From positions 434,001 through 498,000 of the forward strand of contig NZ_LS483369.1 in the NCBI RefSeq assembly GCF_900475315.1: 64,000 nucleotides of DNA, given 5' to 3'. The translations under genes were made by a program, and so were the position numbers. Positions 1 to 11,823 of this stretch are shown here, piece by piece (within the stretch, counting starts at the first letter, position 1; every line of letters starts with the position of its first letter). The notes under the pieces were generated by a model. That model was not told the origin of the DNA, searched no databases, and was given only the letters and a program-made list of their open reading frames with translations. Source of the DNA: Neisseria cinerea. Lineage in GTDB: Bacteria > Pseudomonadota > Gammaproteobacteria > Burkholderiales > Neisseriaceae.

Positions 1-524
1 CCGCGCAGGGAGCTGTCGAAGTCGAACCAGTATTTCGTGATCATCCACATATTGACGGCTAGGTCGTTCATGGCGGTTTGGTCGGCTTGGATGATGTTCA
101 GACCGTTGAGCTGGGTGAGCAGGTTGACCAAGAGCGGGGAGACTTTGGCTTGGGTGAAGGTATTGTGTTCGCCCAATAGTTCGGCACTGCGCGCAAGCAG
201 GGTGTTCACGTCGCTAAAGAGGAAGCGGTATTCCCACATGACGTCATAAATGCCCGCCATATAATTGATGGAGTCTTCCACATCGGACGGCAACACGGCT
301 TCATTCAGGTATGCCAGCAGGGCTTCGCTGTAACGTTTGAACAACTGGACGATGATTTCGTCTTTGTTGCGGAAGTGGTAATAGAGATTGCCCGGACTGA
401 TGCCCAAATGCGCCGCGATATGGTTGGTACTGATGTTGCGCTCGCCTTCCTCGTTGAAGAGCGCAAGGCTGGCATCGATGATGCGGGTGTAAGTATTGGT
501 TTTTGCAATGCGGGTCACGGGCAT
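1..524 (-). CDS. TetR/AcrR family transcriptional regulator (C-terminus cut by window edge)
   Basis: Reverse-strand reading frame open from the start codon to base 1, so the C-terminus is missing. The N-terminal 60 or so residues form a TetR helix-turn-helix, with the typical recognition segment LGISPGNLYYHFRNKDEI. The ligand-binding half is only partly present, and the ligand and targets are unknown. Two starts are possible. The ATG at 524 lies only one base from AGGAG, whereas a GTG at 518 has a 7-base spacing from the same Shine-Dalgarno sequence and is the better initiation site. It follows murB by 11 bases in the same direction and probably shares its transcript. Confidence 0.85.
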   Translation of the reverse strand, partial: MPVTRIAKTNTYTRIIDASLALFNEEGERNISTNHIAAHLGISPGNLYYHFRNKDEIIVQLFKRYSEALLAYLNEAVLPSDVEDSINYMAGIYDVMWEYRFLFSDVNTLLARSAELLGEHNTFTQAKVSPLLVNLLTQLNGLNIIQADQTAMNDLAVNMWMITKYWFDFDSSLR

Positions 525-535
525 ACTCCTTGGAT

Positions 536-1576
536 TTATAGGCTGAACGAAGCGGGCAGCCAATTGGGTTCGGCGTGTAATTCTACCTGAAATCGAGTAA
601 ATACTGTATTGCAGACGTGTTGCGCCAGCTTCCAGATGTCGTCTGAAGAGGCATTGTTTTTATTCACTAAAACCAAAGCCTGCCTGTCGTGTACCGCCGC
701 GCCGCCGATTTGGAAGCCTTTCAGACGGCATTGGTCGATCAGCCAGCCGGCGGCGAGTTTGACCGAACCGTCGGGCTGCGGATAGCGCGGCATATCGGGA
801 TGCTGCTGCAACAGGGAAGCGGCTTTTTCCGCGCTGACGACGGGGTTTTTAAAGAAACTGCCAACATTACCAAGTACGTTAGGATTAGGAAGCTTACTGT
901 TGCGGATTGCACACACTGCATCGGAAACATCTTTCGCCGTCGGCATTCTGCCCGCGCTCAGTTCGGCAACGGCGGCCGCCAAATCGCCGTAACCCAAATT
1001 CGGCTCGAAACGCTCTTTCAGGGCGAATACGACCGAAACAATCACATAACGCCCTTTGCCTTCCTGCTTGAACAGGCTTTCGCGGTAGGCAAAGCGGCAA
1101 TCGGCATTAGAAAGCTCGACAAAGGTTTCCGTATCCAAATCGAAGCAGCGCACGCTGTGAATCACGTCTTTTGCCTCCACGCCGTATGCGCCGATGTTCT
1201 GCACGGGCGACGCGCCGACCGTGCCCGGAATCAGGCTCAGGTTTTCCAGCCCGTTCAAGCCCAGCGCGACAGTGTGCAGGACAAAATCGTGCCAGATTTC
1301 GCCCGCCTGCGCTTCGATGTACACAAGGCCGTCTGAACGCGTAATCTCGCGTATGCCTTTGTTTTTCATATGGACGACTAGTCCGGCGTAATCCTGCATC
1401 AAAACGATGTTGCTGCCGCCGCCGAGCCATAAAACGGTATTGCGGTCGAACTCGGGCAGTCGGACGATGTCTCGCAACTCGTCGGCGTGTTCGAGCGCGA
1501 TAAAGGCTTGGGCTTGGGCGCGAAGGCCGAAAGTGTTGTAGGGGGTGAGGTCGGTTTGGTATTGGATGGGTTGCAT
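536..1576 (-). CDS. murB: UDP-N-acetylenolpyruvoylglucosamine reductase MurB
   Basis: Cytoplasmic FAD enzyme that reduces UDP-GlcNAc-enolpyruvate to UDP-MurNAc with NADPH, the second committed step of peptidoglycan precursor synthesis. The 346-residue protein is a type I MurB. The FAD-binding motif LGGGSN is at about 51-56, and a segment ending in GTVGASPVQNIGAYG lies at about 118-132. YRES at 164-167 carries the conserved Arg. GSFFKNP at 239-245 carries the catalytic Ser. A Glu in AEPNWL near residue 336 completes the active site. The gene sits between norM and a TetR gene, all leftward. A 76-base gap to norM contains a short GGGCTTCAGCCC palindrome. Confidence 0.97.
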   Translation of the reverse strand: MQPIQYQTDLTPYNTFGLRAQAQAFIALEHADELRDIVRLPEFDRNTVLWLGGGSNIVLMQDYAGLVVHMKNKGIREITRSDGLVYIEAQAGEIWHDFVLHTVALGLNGLENLSLIPGTVGASPVQNIGAYGVEAKDVIHSVRCFDLDTETFVELSNADCRFAYRESLFKQEGKGRYVIVSVVFALKERFEPNLGYGDLAAAVAELSAGRMPTAKDVSDAVCAIRNSKLPNPNVLGNVGSFFKNPVVSAEKAASLLQQHPDMPRYPQPDGSVKLAAGWLIDQCRLKGFQIGGAAVHDRQALVLVNKNNASSDDIWKLAQHVCNTVFTRFQVELHAEPNWLPASFSL

Positions 1577-1652
1577 GGGTTTAAACTTTAAAATGGGTAT
1601 TGTCAGTGGCGGGCTTCAGCCCATTGTTTCTATATTTTAATTGGCGGAGTTT

Positions 1653-3032
1653 TCAGACGGCCTTATGCGATCTGACCATCTCCCTGCTGCACAATTCCAA
1701 GCACCACACCAAGGCGACGGCTGCGATGGTGAGCGAGGCAATCAATGCCGTCCAGAAGCCGTAAATGCCCATATCGAAACGGTAGGCAAGTAGGTAGCCC
1801 GGCAGCAGGCCGCAGCCCCAGAAGGCGGCGGCGTGGATGAACATCGGCACTTTTGTGATTTTGTAGCCGCGCAGGGCATAGGACGCGATGCATTGGGTGA
1901 AGTCTGCCGGTTGGAACAAGCCGGCGAACAGCAGGACGGTGGCGGCAATGCTTAAAACCGCCGGATCATTGTTGTACATACTTACCAGCGGCGAACGGAA
2001 TAATACCAAAGAAAGCACGGTAATCACGGCGAGCATCCAGCCCAACACCAGCGACACGCCCGAAATATAACGCGCCCGCGAAAATTCGCGCCGCCCAAGC
2101 GAAAAGCCGATGCGCACCGTCCCTGCCGAGCCGACGCTTTGCGGAATCATATAGAGAATCCCCGACAAACTGATGCCGACCTGCTGCGCCGCCACATAAT
2201 CCTCGCCGAAGGGCGCGATCAAGAACACGATAAACGAAAACGCGCTGGCTTCCAAAAAATAAGACAGCCCGATGGGCGCGCCGATTTTCCAAATCTGTTT
2301 GAACACCGCCAAATCCGGCTTGCCGAATTTCGCCGTCAGTCCGAACGGGCGGAAGAATTTTTCCTTGGCGATATAAATCCACAATGCCAGCGCGCTGAAC
2401 CAAAACACCGCCATCGTCGCCAACCCGCAGCCCGCACCGCCCAAAGCGGGCATACCGAATTTGCCGTAAACGAAAATATAGTTCAGCGGCACGTTCAACA
2501 CAAACGCCGCGAAGCTGACCAACATAATCAGGCGCGGGCGGTTCAGGCTGGAAGCGTAGGCGTGCAGCGCGCGGTGCACCATTGCTGCCGGCATCGCCAG
2601 ACTGGTGAACAGCATATACTGCGCCATCGTGCCTTCGACATAATCGCTCAAGGTCAGCCAGTTGCGGAACGGCGTAATCGCCGCCCACATCAACACCATG
2701 CCGAACATCCCCAAAAACAGCCCGAACCAAATCCCCTGCCGCCCCGTTTCGCCCACTTCATCGGTTTTGCCCGCACCGTAAAGTTGGGCAATCATCGGGT
2801 TCAGCGCCGCCATAATGCCCATAAACGTAATATAAACCGTGGCAAACGCGCTGCTGCCCAAAGCCACCGCCGCCAAGTCCTCCTTACCCGCACCGCCCGC
2901 CATCACGGTATCGACGAAACCGATGCCCACCTGCGCGACCTGCGCCAACAGCATGGGCAGGGCAAGGGCGGTCAGCAGGCGGACTTCTTTCAGGAAGACG
3001 GAAAAGGAAAAGCGGTTGAGGTCGAGCAGCAT
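1653..3032 (-). CDS. norM: NorM, MATE-family multidrug efflux pump
   Basis: Twelve-segment inner-membrane antiporter of the MATE family, exporting cationic antimicrobials and fluoroquinolones by sodium or proton exchange. The chosen ATG gives 459 residues beginning MLLDLNRF, the length I recall for neisserial NorM. A TTG five codons upstream is in frame but has no Shine-Dalgarno sequence. GGA lies about 10 bases before the ATG in the context TGGA. The promoter is visible upstream (3109-3137). murB and the TetR gene follow in the same direction. Confidence 0.95.
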   Translation of the reverse strand: MLLDLNRFSFSVFLKEVRLLTALALPMLLAQVAQVGIGFVDTVMAGGAGKEDLAAVALGSSAFATVYITFMGIMAALNPMIAQLYGAGKTDEVGETGRQGIWFGLFLGMFGMVLMWAAITPFRNWLTLSDYVEGTMAQYMLFTSLAMPAAMVHRALHAYASSLNRPRLIMLVSFAAFVLNVPLNYIFVYGKFGMPALGGAGCGLATMAVFWFSALALWIYIAKEKFFRPFGLTAKFGKPDLAVFKQIWKIGAPIGLSYFLEASAFSFIVFLIAPFGEDYVAAQQVGISLSGILYMIPQSVGSAGTVRIGFSLGRREFSRARYISGVSLVLGWMLAVITVLSLVLFRSPLVSMYNNDPAVLSIAATVLLFAGLFQPADFTQCIASYALRGYKITKVPMFIHAAAFWGCGLLPGYLLAYRFDMGIYGFWTALIASLTIAAVALVWCLELCSREMVRSHKAV

Positions 3033-3108
3033 AGGATAAGCATCCAATCAACAAAGATGCCGTCTGAAGAAAAAACGGCAGTCTGGAATTATGGAAAATC
3101 ACATCAAT

Positions 3109-3137
3109 TATATAGTAAAAGGGTGCAGAGCCGTCAG
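3109..3137 (-). promoter_or_regulatory. norM promoter
   Basis: On the reverse strand a CTGACG -35 (3137-3132) is followed after 17 bases by TATATA (3114-3109), which runs on into TATAAT. The leader to the norM ATG is about 70 bases and contains one uptake sequence. The -35 matches the wild-type form that I recall from gonococcal norM studies, where a change to TTGACG raised expression. Confidence 0.6.
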
Positions 3138-4881
<1,744 letters not shown>

Positions 4882-4892
4882 GGTTTTGTAAT

Positions 4893-4936
4893 AAAAATGT
4901 CGTCTGAAGCCCTAATTGGTTTCAGACGGCATTTTT
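4893..4936 (+). terminator. purA terminator made of an uptake-sequence pair
   Basis: ATGTCGTCTGAA (one base off the consensus) and its inverted partner TTCAGACGGCAT form a hairpin followed by TTTT. Confidence 0.8.
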
Positions 4937-4953
4937 GCTGCCGTTTTATCTGA

Positions 4954-5060
4954 TATAGTGGAGTAAATTTAAATCAGGACGAGGCGACGAAGCCGCAGAC
5001 AGTACAAATAGTACGGCAAGGCGAGGCAACGCCGTACTGGTTTAAATTTAATCCACTATA
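4954..5060. repeat. Correia repeat enclosed element, 107-base form
   Basis: Inverted ends TATAGTGGAGTAAATTTAAA and its partner TTTAAATTTAATCCACTATA bound an internal segment containing the CRE-typical AGTACGGCAAGGCGAGGCAACGC stretch near 5020. The length matches the internally deleted class of this miniature element, since full copies are about 155 bases. The ends differ at one base (GGAG against GGAT). It lies between purA and htpX. Such elements can carry promoters or be cut by RNase III. Confidence 0.93.
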
Positions 5061-5171
5061 TTTTCTGTCCGGACACGATTTATTGGGATAGATCAATGCG
5101 GCGTATCCGGTACGGAAATGGATATAGTTGGTGCCGGTATGGAAACCTGATGTTTTCAGACGGCATATACG

Positions 5172-5204
5172 AAAAACCGTACTGCTTGTGCGTACGGTTT
5201 TTTT
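5172..5204. terminator. bidirectional terminator after htpX
   Basis: AAAAACCGTAC and GTACGGTTTTTTT form a stem flanked by A and T runs, so it can work on both strands. It sits 17 bases past the htpX stop. Confidence 0.8.
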
Positions 5205-5220
5205 GTCGTTTCAAATCGGC

Positions 5221-6060
5221 TCAGAGCGATTTGAGGCGGGCAATGCGGTTGTACAGTGAAGGGTGGGTGCTGAGCAGGGAGTCGCGCGTATCTCCGGCAA
5301 TGCCCATTGCGTTCATTTCTTCGGGCAGATCGACAGGATTGCCTTTAAGCCTTTGCAGGGCAGAAATCATTTTCGGTGCGCCGACCAGTTTTGCCGCCCC
5401 CGCATCGGCACGGTATTCACGTTGGCGGCTGAACCACATGACAATTAAGCTGGCAAGGAAGCCGAACAGGATTTGGAATACCATGCTGACCAAGAAATAA
5501 GTTCCCTGGGACTGGCTGCCGTCGTTGTTTCGGGCAATCAAGTTGGCAATAATGCGTGACAGGAATACGACAAAGGTATTAACCACCCCTTGAATCAGCG
5601 TCAATGTCACCATATCGCCGTTGCCGACGTGTGCCATTTCGTGCGCCAACACCGCTTCCACCTCATCGCGTGTCATGTGGTCGAGCAAACCGGTGCTGAC
5701 AGCGATCAGAGAGTTGTTTCTCGATGCGCCCGTGGCAAAGGCATTGGGTTCGGGGGAGTGGTAGATGGCGACTTCGGGCGTTTTCAGATTCCATTGCCGC
5801 GCTTGGGCTTCGACAATGTTCAGAAGCCAGGCTTCTTCTTCAGTGCGCGGTGTGTCGATAACTTCCGCGCCGACCGATTGTTTGGCGATAAATTTGGACA
5901 TCAGCAGTGAGATAATCGAACCAGTGAAGCCGACGACGGCGGAATACGCTAACAGGTTGCCCGCATCGCCCCTGCTGTTGATGCCCAGAACCGCCAAAAC
6001 AATGTTGATTACGACCAAAACAGCGATATTGGTCGCGAGAAACAGAAAAATGCGTTTCAC
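5221..6060 (-). CDS. htpX: membrane zinc protease HtpX
   Basis: M48-family inner-membrane metalloprotease that degrades misfolded membrane proteins. I place the start at the GTG at 6060, giving 279 residues that begin with [10 protein letters not shown] after the initiator. AGGAA precedes it by 5 bases. An in-frame upstream extension lacks a ribosome site. The zinc motif HEMAH is at 140-144, the third ligand is probably Glu215 in REYRAD, and there are two N-terminal plus two central membrane segments. It is transcribed divergently from adk. Confidence 0.95.
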   Translation of the reverse strand: MKRIFLFLATNIAVLVVINIVLAVLGINSRGDAGNLLAYSAVVGFTGSIISLLMSKFIAKQSVGAEVIDTPRTEEEAWLLNIVEAQARQWNLKTPEVAIYHSPEPNAFATGASRNNSLIAVSTGLLDHMTRDEVEAVLAHEMAHVGNGDMVTLTLIQGVVNTFVVFLSRIIANLIARNNDGSQSQGTYFLVSMVFQILFGFLASLIVMWFSRQREYRADAGAAKLVGAPKMISALQRLKGNPVDLPEEMNAMGIAGDTRDSLLSTHPSLYNRIARLKSL

Positions 6061-6143
6061 GGATATTCCTTTTTGGTAAGGTTTTGTGTTTTTTTGAATT
6101 GAGGGGGAATTGTCCCAAAAAGTTGCAGCCTTGTGAATATTAA

Positions 6144-6926
<783 letters not shown>

Positions 6927-6941
6927 GTTTTGCCGAGTAGG

Positions 6942-6978
6942 AAATGCCGTCTGAAAAAATATTTTCAGACGGCATTTT
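6942..6978 (+). terminator. adk terminator
   Basis: AAATGCCGTCTGAAAA pairs with TTTTCAGACGGCATTTT. The hairpin consists of two inverted uptake sequences. Confidence 0.85.
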
Positions 6979-7032
6979 GTGTACGAAAAGCTGTTAAAAT
7001 CGAAGTTGTAACCGTTTATCCGCAGGCATTTT

Positions 7033-7773
7033 ATGAACCCCTTAATCTCCGACTTCCAAACTCCGCAACAACGCACCCCGGTCATCGTCGCCCTTGATTT
7101 TGCCAACGAAAAAGACACGCTCGGATTCGTCCGCAACCTTGATCCGGCGTTGTGCCAAATCAAAATCGGCAAAGAGCTGTTTACCGCGACGGGGCGCAGT
7201 TTGGCGGAAAGCCTGATTCATCAGGGTTTCAAACTCTTTCTCGATTTGAAATACCACGACATTCCCCACACCGTCGCGCAAGCCTGCAAAGTCGCCGCCG
7301 ATATGGGCGTTTGGATGGTCGATATGCATGCCTCAGGCGGCCGCCGTATGATGGAAGCCGCAGCAGAAGCCGTCGCTGGATACGGCACAAAGCCTCTCTT
7401 GATCGGCGTAACTGTGTTGACCAGTATGGAACAAAGCGATTTGGCGGAAATCGGTTTGAACATCCCCCCTGAAGAACAAGTCATCCGTTTGGCAAAACTG
7501 GCGCAAAGTTCGGGTTTGGATGGCGTGGTCTGTTCCGCCCAAGAAGCCGCACCATTGCGCCGTGAATTGGAGCAGGATTTTGTCTTGGTCACGCCCGGCA
7601 TCCGCTTGGACGTTGCCGGCAACAACGACGACCAGCGCCGTATTATGACACCGGCCGAAGCTTTGGCTGCCGGTTCGACCTATTTGGTAATGGGTCGTCC
7701 TGTAACCCAAGCTGCCGATCCGGTAGCCGTATTGCGCGAAGTGAACCGCGTGGCAAACCTTGAAGCAAACTGA
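7033..7773 (+). CDS. pyrF: orotidine 5'-phosphate decarboxylase PyrF
   Basis: Converts OMP to UMP, the last step of de novo pyrimidine synthesis. The 246 residues form a single TIM-barrel domain. The catalytic DLKYHD motif (Asp71, Lys73, Asp76) is intact, preceded by KIGKELF. It starts a rightward series pyrF, hldA, hldD with uptake-sequence hairpins in each gap, so the genes may be partly separate transcripts. Confidence 0.97.
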   Translation: MNPLISDFQTPQQRTPVIVALDFANEKDTLGFVRNLDPALCQIKIGKELFTATGRSLAESLIHQGFKLFLDLKYHDIPHTVAQACKVAADMGVWMVDMHASGGRRMMEAAAEAVAGYGTKPLLIGVTVLTSMEQSDLAEIGLNIPPEEQVIRLAKLAQSSGLDGVVCSAQEAAPLRRELEQDFVLVTPGIRLDVAGNNDDQRRIMTPAEALAAGSTYLVMGRPVTQAADPVAVLREVNRVANLEAN

Positions 7774-7810
7774 TTTTCAGACGGCCTTACAGGCTGAGGC
7801 CGTCTGAAAA
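7774..7810 (+). terminator. uptake-sequence hairpin after pyrF
   Basis: TTTTCAGACGGCC pairs with GGCCGTCTGAAAA, so the two uptake sequences point outward. The downstream run is A-rich rather than T-rich, so termination on this strand may be weak. Confidence 0.5.
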
Positions 7811-7827
7811 AATACAACGGAGGCAAT

Positions 7828-8790
7828 ATGTCCGCCAAGTTCCAACAAGAAACCCTCAAATCCCGTTTCGCGCAAGCCAAAGTCCTGGTTGTCGGCGACG
7901 TGATGCTCGACCGCTATTGGTTCGGCGATGTGTCCCGTATTTCGCCCGAAGCACCTGTGCCGGTGGCAAAAATCGGACGTATCGACCAACGCGCGGGTGG
8001 CGCGGCAAATGTCGCGCGCAACATCGCTTCGCTGGGCGGCAAAGCCGGGTTGTTGTCGGTAACCGGCGACGACGAAGCCGCCGACGCGCTCGATACGCTG
8101 ATGACGCAAGACGGCGTCGCCTCCTATCTGATGCGTGACAAACAAATCGCTACCACCGTCAAACTGCGCGTCGTTGCCCGCAACCAGCAGCTTATCCGCC
8201 TTGATTTTGAAGAACATCCCAACTGCGAAGTGTTGGAACAAATCAAGCAGAAATACCGTGAAATCTTGCCCGAATACGACGCAATCATTTTTTCAGACTA
8301 TGGCAAAGGCGGTCTGTCGCACATCTCCGACATGATCGATTGGGCGAAACAGGTCGGCAAAACCGTCTTAATCGACCCCAAAGGCGATGATTACGAAAAA
8401 TACGCCGGTGCCACGCTGATTACGCCCAACCGCGCCGAATTGAAAGAAGTGGTCGGCAGTTGGAAAAACGAAAATGATTTGACCGAAAAAGCACAAAACC
8501 TGCGCCGCCACCTCGACTTGACCGCTATTTTGCTGACCCGAAGCGAAGAGGGTATGACCCTGTTCAGCGAAGGCGAACCCATTTACCAGCCCACCCGCGC
8601 TCAGGAAGTTTATGACGTGTCCGGCGCAGGCGACACCGTCATTGCCGGAATGGGCTTGGGGCTGGCGGCAGGCTACACCATGCCCGAAGCCATGCACCTT
8701 GCCAATACTGCGGCTGGGGTTGTCGTGGCGAAACTTGGTACGGCGGTTTGCTCGTTTGTCGAATTGACCAAGGCATTGGAAGAGCAATAA
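7828..8790 (+). CDS. hldA: D-glycero-beta-D-manno-heptose-7-phosphate kinase HldA (RfaE kinase domain)
   Basis: PfkB-family kinase that adds phosphate at C1 of heptose 7-phosphate in synthesis of ADP-heptose for the lipooligosaccharide core. The protein is 320 residues and contains only the kinase domain. The nucleotidyltransferase half found in E. coli HldE is absent and must be a separate gene. The signature GAGDTVIAG begins at 266 with catalytic Asp269. An N-terminal GGAANVARN sugar-binding motif is present. AACGGAGG precedes the ATG. hldD follows, which supports the pathway assignment. Confidence 0.95.
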   Translation: MSAKFQQETLKSRFAQAKVLVVGDVMLDRYWFGDVSRISPEAPVPVAKIGRIDQRAGGAANVARNIASLGGKAGLLSVTGDDEAADALDTLMTQDGVASYLMRDKQIATTVKLRVVARNQQLIRLDFEEHPNCEVLEQIKQKYREILPEYDAIIFSDYGKGGLSHISDMIDWAKQVGKTVLIDPKGDDYEKYAGATLITPNRAELKEVVGSWKNENDLTEKAQNLRRHLDLTAILLTRSEEGMTLFSEGEPIYQPTRAQEVYDVSGAGDTVIAGMGLGLAAGYTMPEAMHLANTAAGVVVAKLGTAVCSFVELTKALEEQ

Positions 8791-8796
8791 TTGCTG

Positions 8797-8832
8797 TTTC
8801 AGACGGCATGATTTCTTTAAGGCCGTCTGAAA
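8797..8832 (+). terminator. uptake-sequence hairpin between hldA and hldD
   Basis: TTTCAGACGGC pairs with GCCGTCTGAAA across a 14-base loop. It is weak as a terminator because no T run follows. Confidence 0.4.
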
Positions 8833-8855
8833 AATCAAAATAAAGGAAATCCAAT

Positions 8856-9860
8856 ATGACCATCATTGTAACAGGCGCGGCCGGCTTTATCGGCAGCAAC
8901 ATCGTCAAAGCCCTCAACCAACGCGGCATTACCGACATCGTCGCCGTCGACAACCTGACCCGTGGCGAAAAATTTAAAAACCTTGCCGAGTGCGAAATCG
9001 CCCACTACCTCGACAAACATGAATTCATCCGCCAAGTACGCGGCCATCTTCTGCCTTACGAAAATATCGAAGCTGTCTTCCACCAAGGCGCGTGTTCCGA
9101 CACCATGAACCACGACGGCCTCTACATGATGGACAACAACTACCAGTACACGCTCGACCTCTTGGACTGGTGTCAGGACGAACGCATCCCCTTCCTATAC
9201 GCCTCCAGCGCCGCCGTGTATGGCAAAGGTGAAATCTTCCGCGAAGAGCGCGAACTGGAAAAACCGCTCAATGTCTACGGCTACTCCAAATTCCTGTTTG
9301 ACCAAGTATTGCGCCGCCGCATGAAAGAAGGTCTCACCGCCCAAGTCGTCGGCTTCCGCTACTTCAATGTTTACGGACAACACGAACAACACAAAGGTCG
9401 TATGGCATCGGTCGCCTTCCACCATTTTCATCAATACCGCGAACACGGTTACGTCAACCTGTTCGGTTCAAACGACGGCTACGGCAACGGAGAACAAACC
9501 CGCGACTTCGTCAGCGTCGAAGACGTTGCCAAAGTCAACCTTTACTTCTTCGACCATCCCGAACTTTCCGGCATCTACAACCTCGGAACAGGCCGCAGCC
9601 AACAGTTCAACGAACTCGCCGCCGCCACTGTCAACGCCTGCCGCGCAGCCGAAGGCAAACCTGAAATGAGCTTGAAAGAGCTGGTAGAAGAAGAATTTAT
9701 CCGCTACATCCCATTTCCCGACGCGCTCAAAGGCAAATACCAAAGCTTCACCCAAGCCGACATCACCAAATTGCGCGAAGCTGGATATAAGGAAGAATTT
9801 TTGGATGTCAAATCAGGCGTCGACCGCTACGTCAAATGGATGCTGGAAAATTTGGCTTGA
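8856..9860 (+). CDS. hldD: ADP-L-glycero-D-manno-heptose 6-epimerase HldD
   Basis: NADP-dependent epimerase of the short-chain dehydrogenase family that makes ADP-L-glycero-D-manno-heptose, the heptose donor for the inner core. It has 334 residues. The Rossmann motif GAAGFIG is at 7-13, the SSA triplet is near 117-119, and the catalytic YGYSK is at 141-145. The ATG follows AAAGGAAATCC. It completes the heptose pair with hldA upstream. Confidence 0.97.
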   Translation: MTIIVTGAAGFIGSNIVKALNQRGITDIVAVDNLTRGEKFKNLAECEIAHYLDKHEFIRQVRGHLLPYENIEAVFHQGACSDTMNHDGLYMMDNNYQYTLDLLDWCQDERIPFLYASSAAVYGKGEIFREERELEKPLNVYGYSKFLFDQVLRRRMKEGLTAQVVGFRYFNVYGQHEQHKGRMASVAFHHFHQYREHGYVNLFGSNDGYGNGEQTRDFVSVEDVAKVNLYFFDHPELSGIYNLGTGRSQQFNELAAATVNACRAAEGKPEMSLKELVEEEFIRYIPFPDALKGKYQSFTQADITKLREAGYKEEFLDVKSGVDRYVKWMLENLA

Positions 9861-9937
9861 TTTGAAATGCGTATGAAAAGGTCGTCTGAAAATATTAGGC
9901 GATTTTGATTTGTTTAACTTTTATATAGATTTCAATT

Positions 9938-11479
9938 ATGACCGAAATACAACAACGCGCCCAACTGCACCGCCAAATCTGGAAAATTGCTGACGAAGTA
10001 CGCGGCGCGGTGGACGGCTGGGACTTTAAACAATACGTTCTCGGCACACTTTTCTACCGCTTTATCAGCGAAAACTTCACCGACTATATTCAGGCAGGCG
10101 ACAGCAGCATCAATTACGCCGACATGTCCGACAGCATCATCACGCCTGAAATCAAAGATGATGCCGTCAAAGTCAAAGGCTATTTCATCTACCCCAGCCA
10201 GCTTTTTTGCAATATTGCCGCCGAAGCCCATCAAAACGAAGAGCTCAACACCAAGCTGAAAGAAATTTTTACCGCGATTGAAAGCTCCGCCTCCGGCTAT
10301 CCGTCCGAACAAGACATTAAAGGCCTGTTTGACGACTTCGACACCACCAGTAGCCGGCTCGGCAGCACTGTTGCCGACAAGAACAAACGCCTTGCCGCCG
10401 TCCTCAAAGGCGTGGCGGAACTCGATTTCGGCAATTTTGAAAACCACCACATCGACCTTTTCGGCGATGCCTACGAATACCTGATTTCCAACTACGCTGC
10501 CAACGCAGGCAAATCCGGCGGCGAATTTTTCACCCCGCAAAGCGTATCCAAGCTGATTGCGCGGCTGGCGGTGCACGGACAGGAGAAAGTAAACAAAATC
10601 TACGACCCAGCTTGCGGCTCGGGCAGCCTGCTCTTGCAGGCGAAAAAACAGTTTGACGAGCACATCATCGAAGAAGGCTTCTTCGGGCAGGAAATCAACC
10701 ACACCACCTACAACCTTGCCCGCATGAACATGTTCCTGCACAACGTCAATTACAACCAATTCCATATCGAATTGGGCGACACACTGACCAGCCCCAAGCT
10801 CAAAGACAGCAAACCCTTTGATGCCATCGTTTCCAATCCGCCTTATTCCATCAACTGGATAGGCAGCGACGACCCCACCTTAATCAACGACGACCGCTTT
10901 GCCCCCGCAGGCGTACTCGCCCCGAAATCCAAAGCCGATTTTGCCTTCATCCTGCACGCACTGAACTACCTTTCTAGCAGAGGCCGCGCTGCCATCGTCT
11001 CATTCCCCGGCATTTTCTATCGCGGCGGCGCAGAGCAGAAAATCCGCCAATATCTGGTGGAGGGCAACTACGTGGAAACCGTCATCGCCCTTGCGCCCAA
11101 TCTCTTTTACGGCACCAGCATCGCCGTCAATATCCTGGTTTTGTCCAAACACAAAGACAATACCGACATCCAATTTATCGATGCAAGCAGCTTCTTTAAA
11201 AAAGAAACCAACAACAACGTCTTAACCGAAGAACACATTGCCGACATCGTCAAGCTCTTCGCCGATAAAGCCGATGTGCCGCATATCGCCCAAAACGCCG
11301 CCCAGCAAACCGTCAAAGACAACGGCTACAACCTCGCCGTCAGCAGCTATGTCGAAGCCGAAGACACCCGCGAAATTATCGATATCAAACAGCTTAACGC
11401 GGAAATCAGCGAAACCGTTGCCAAAATCGAACGGCTGCGGCGTGAAATTGACGAAGTGATTGCAGAGATAGAGGCCTAG
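9938..11479 (+). CDS. hsdM: type I DNA methyltransferase subunit HsdM
   Basis: Adenine-N6 methyltransferase subunit of a type I restriction-modification system. It forms M2S with HsdS for methylation and R2M2S for restriction. It has 513 residues. The N-terminal HsdM helical domain starts [15 protein letters not shown] motif I DPACGSGS is at 223-230 and catalytic motif IV NPPY at 300-303. The C-terminal 40 residues are a coiled coil. Family resemblance is to EcoR124 and the gonococcal NgoAV system. No strong Shine-Dalgarno sequence is visible; the leader is AT-rich with TATATA about 15 bases before the ATG. Confidence 0.95.
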   Translation: MTEIQQRAQLHRQIWKIADEVRGAVDGWDFKQYVLGTLFYRFISENFTDYIQAGDSSINYADMSDSIITPEIKDDAVKVKGYFIYPSQLFCNIAAEAHQNEELNTKLKEIFTAIESSASGYPSEQDIKGLFDDFDTTSSRLGSTVADKNKRLAAVLKGVAELDFGNFENHHIDLFGDAYEYLISNYAANAGKSGGEFFTPQSVSKLIARLAVHGQEKVNKIYDPACGSGSLLLQAKKQFDEHIIEEGFFGQEINHTTYNLARMNMFLHNVNYNQFHIELGDTLTSPKLKDSKPFDAIVSNPPYSINWIGSDDPTLINDDRFAPAGVLAPKSKADFAFILHALNYLSSRGRAAIVSFPGIFYRGGAEQKIRQYLVEGNYVETVIALAPNLFYGTSIAVNILVLSKHKDNTDIQFIDASSFFKKETNNNVLTEEHIADIVKLFADKADVPHIAQNAAQQTVKDNGYNLAVSSYVEAEDTREIIDIKQLNAEISETVAKIERLRREIDEVIAEIEA

Positions 11480-11595
11480 GCAGTTGTTGCATATTTTGCA
11501 ACAACTCAACGGGAAAGAGGCCGTCTGAAAATACGGGCGGCAACCTGTAAGCAATCCTCACAAGTTCAAATCAAGAAATTTTCGGGGAAAAATAC

Positions 11596-11679
11596 ATGAC
11601 AACAGAAAACAACGCTTTTGAAAACGCCAAACACATCGGCGAAACAGGCAATGAATATTGGTCGGCGTGCACCTTGTAG
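11596..11679 (+). pseudogene. 5' remnant of a DinD/BRO-like gene
   Basis: A 27-codon frame reads MTTENNAFENAKHIGETGNE then YWSACTL and a stop. The part up to YWSA resembles the first residues of DinD and BRO-type proteins, which continue EYWSAR. The match breaks after TCGGCG, and a common neisserial repeat begins a few bases later. Small DinD, RhuM or Fic genes are often seen between hsdM and hsdS, which fits a deletion remnant. The assignment rests on a very short stretch. Confidence 0.45.
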
Positions 11680-11684
11680 ACAAA

Positions 11685-11706
11685 GTAGGGTGGGCTTCAG
11701 CCCACC
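11685..11706. repeat. neisserial intergenic palindrome GTAGGGTGGGCTTCAGCCCACC
   Basis: A GGTGGGC / GCCCACC hairpin with loop TTCA. Its core GGGCTTCAGCCCA also occurs between murB and norM at about 1606-1622 as CGGGCTTCAGCCCAT. It lies directly at the break of the DinD-like remnant. Confidence 0.6.
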
Positions 11707-11823
11707 GAGACAACGGTAAAACAACGGCAAAACAGCAAGCGGAGTGGCGAGCTGAGGCTCACCCTACGGCGAGCGGCAACCGCCCCACATCCCGCCGCAG
11801 CGGGAAAGAAACGGAAAACAACC

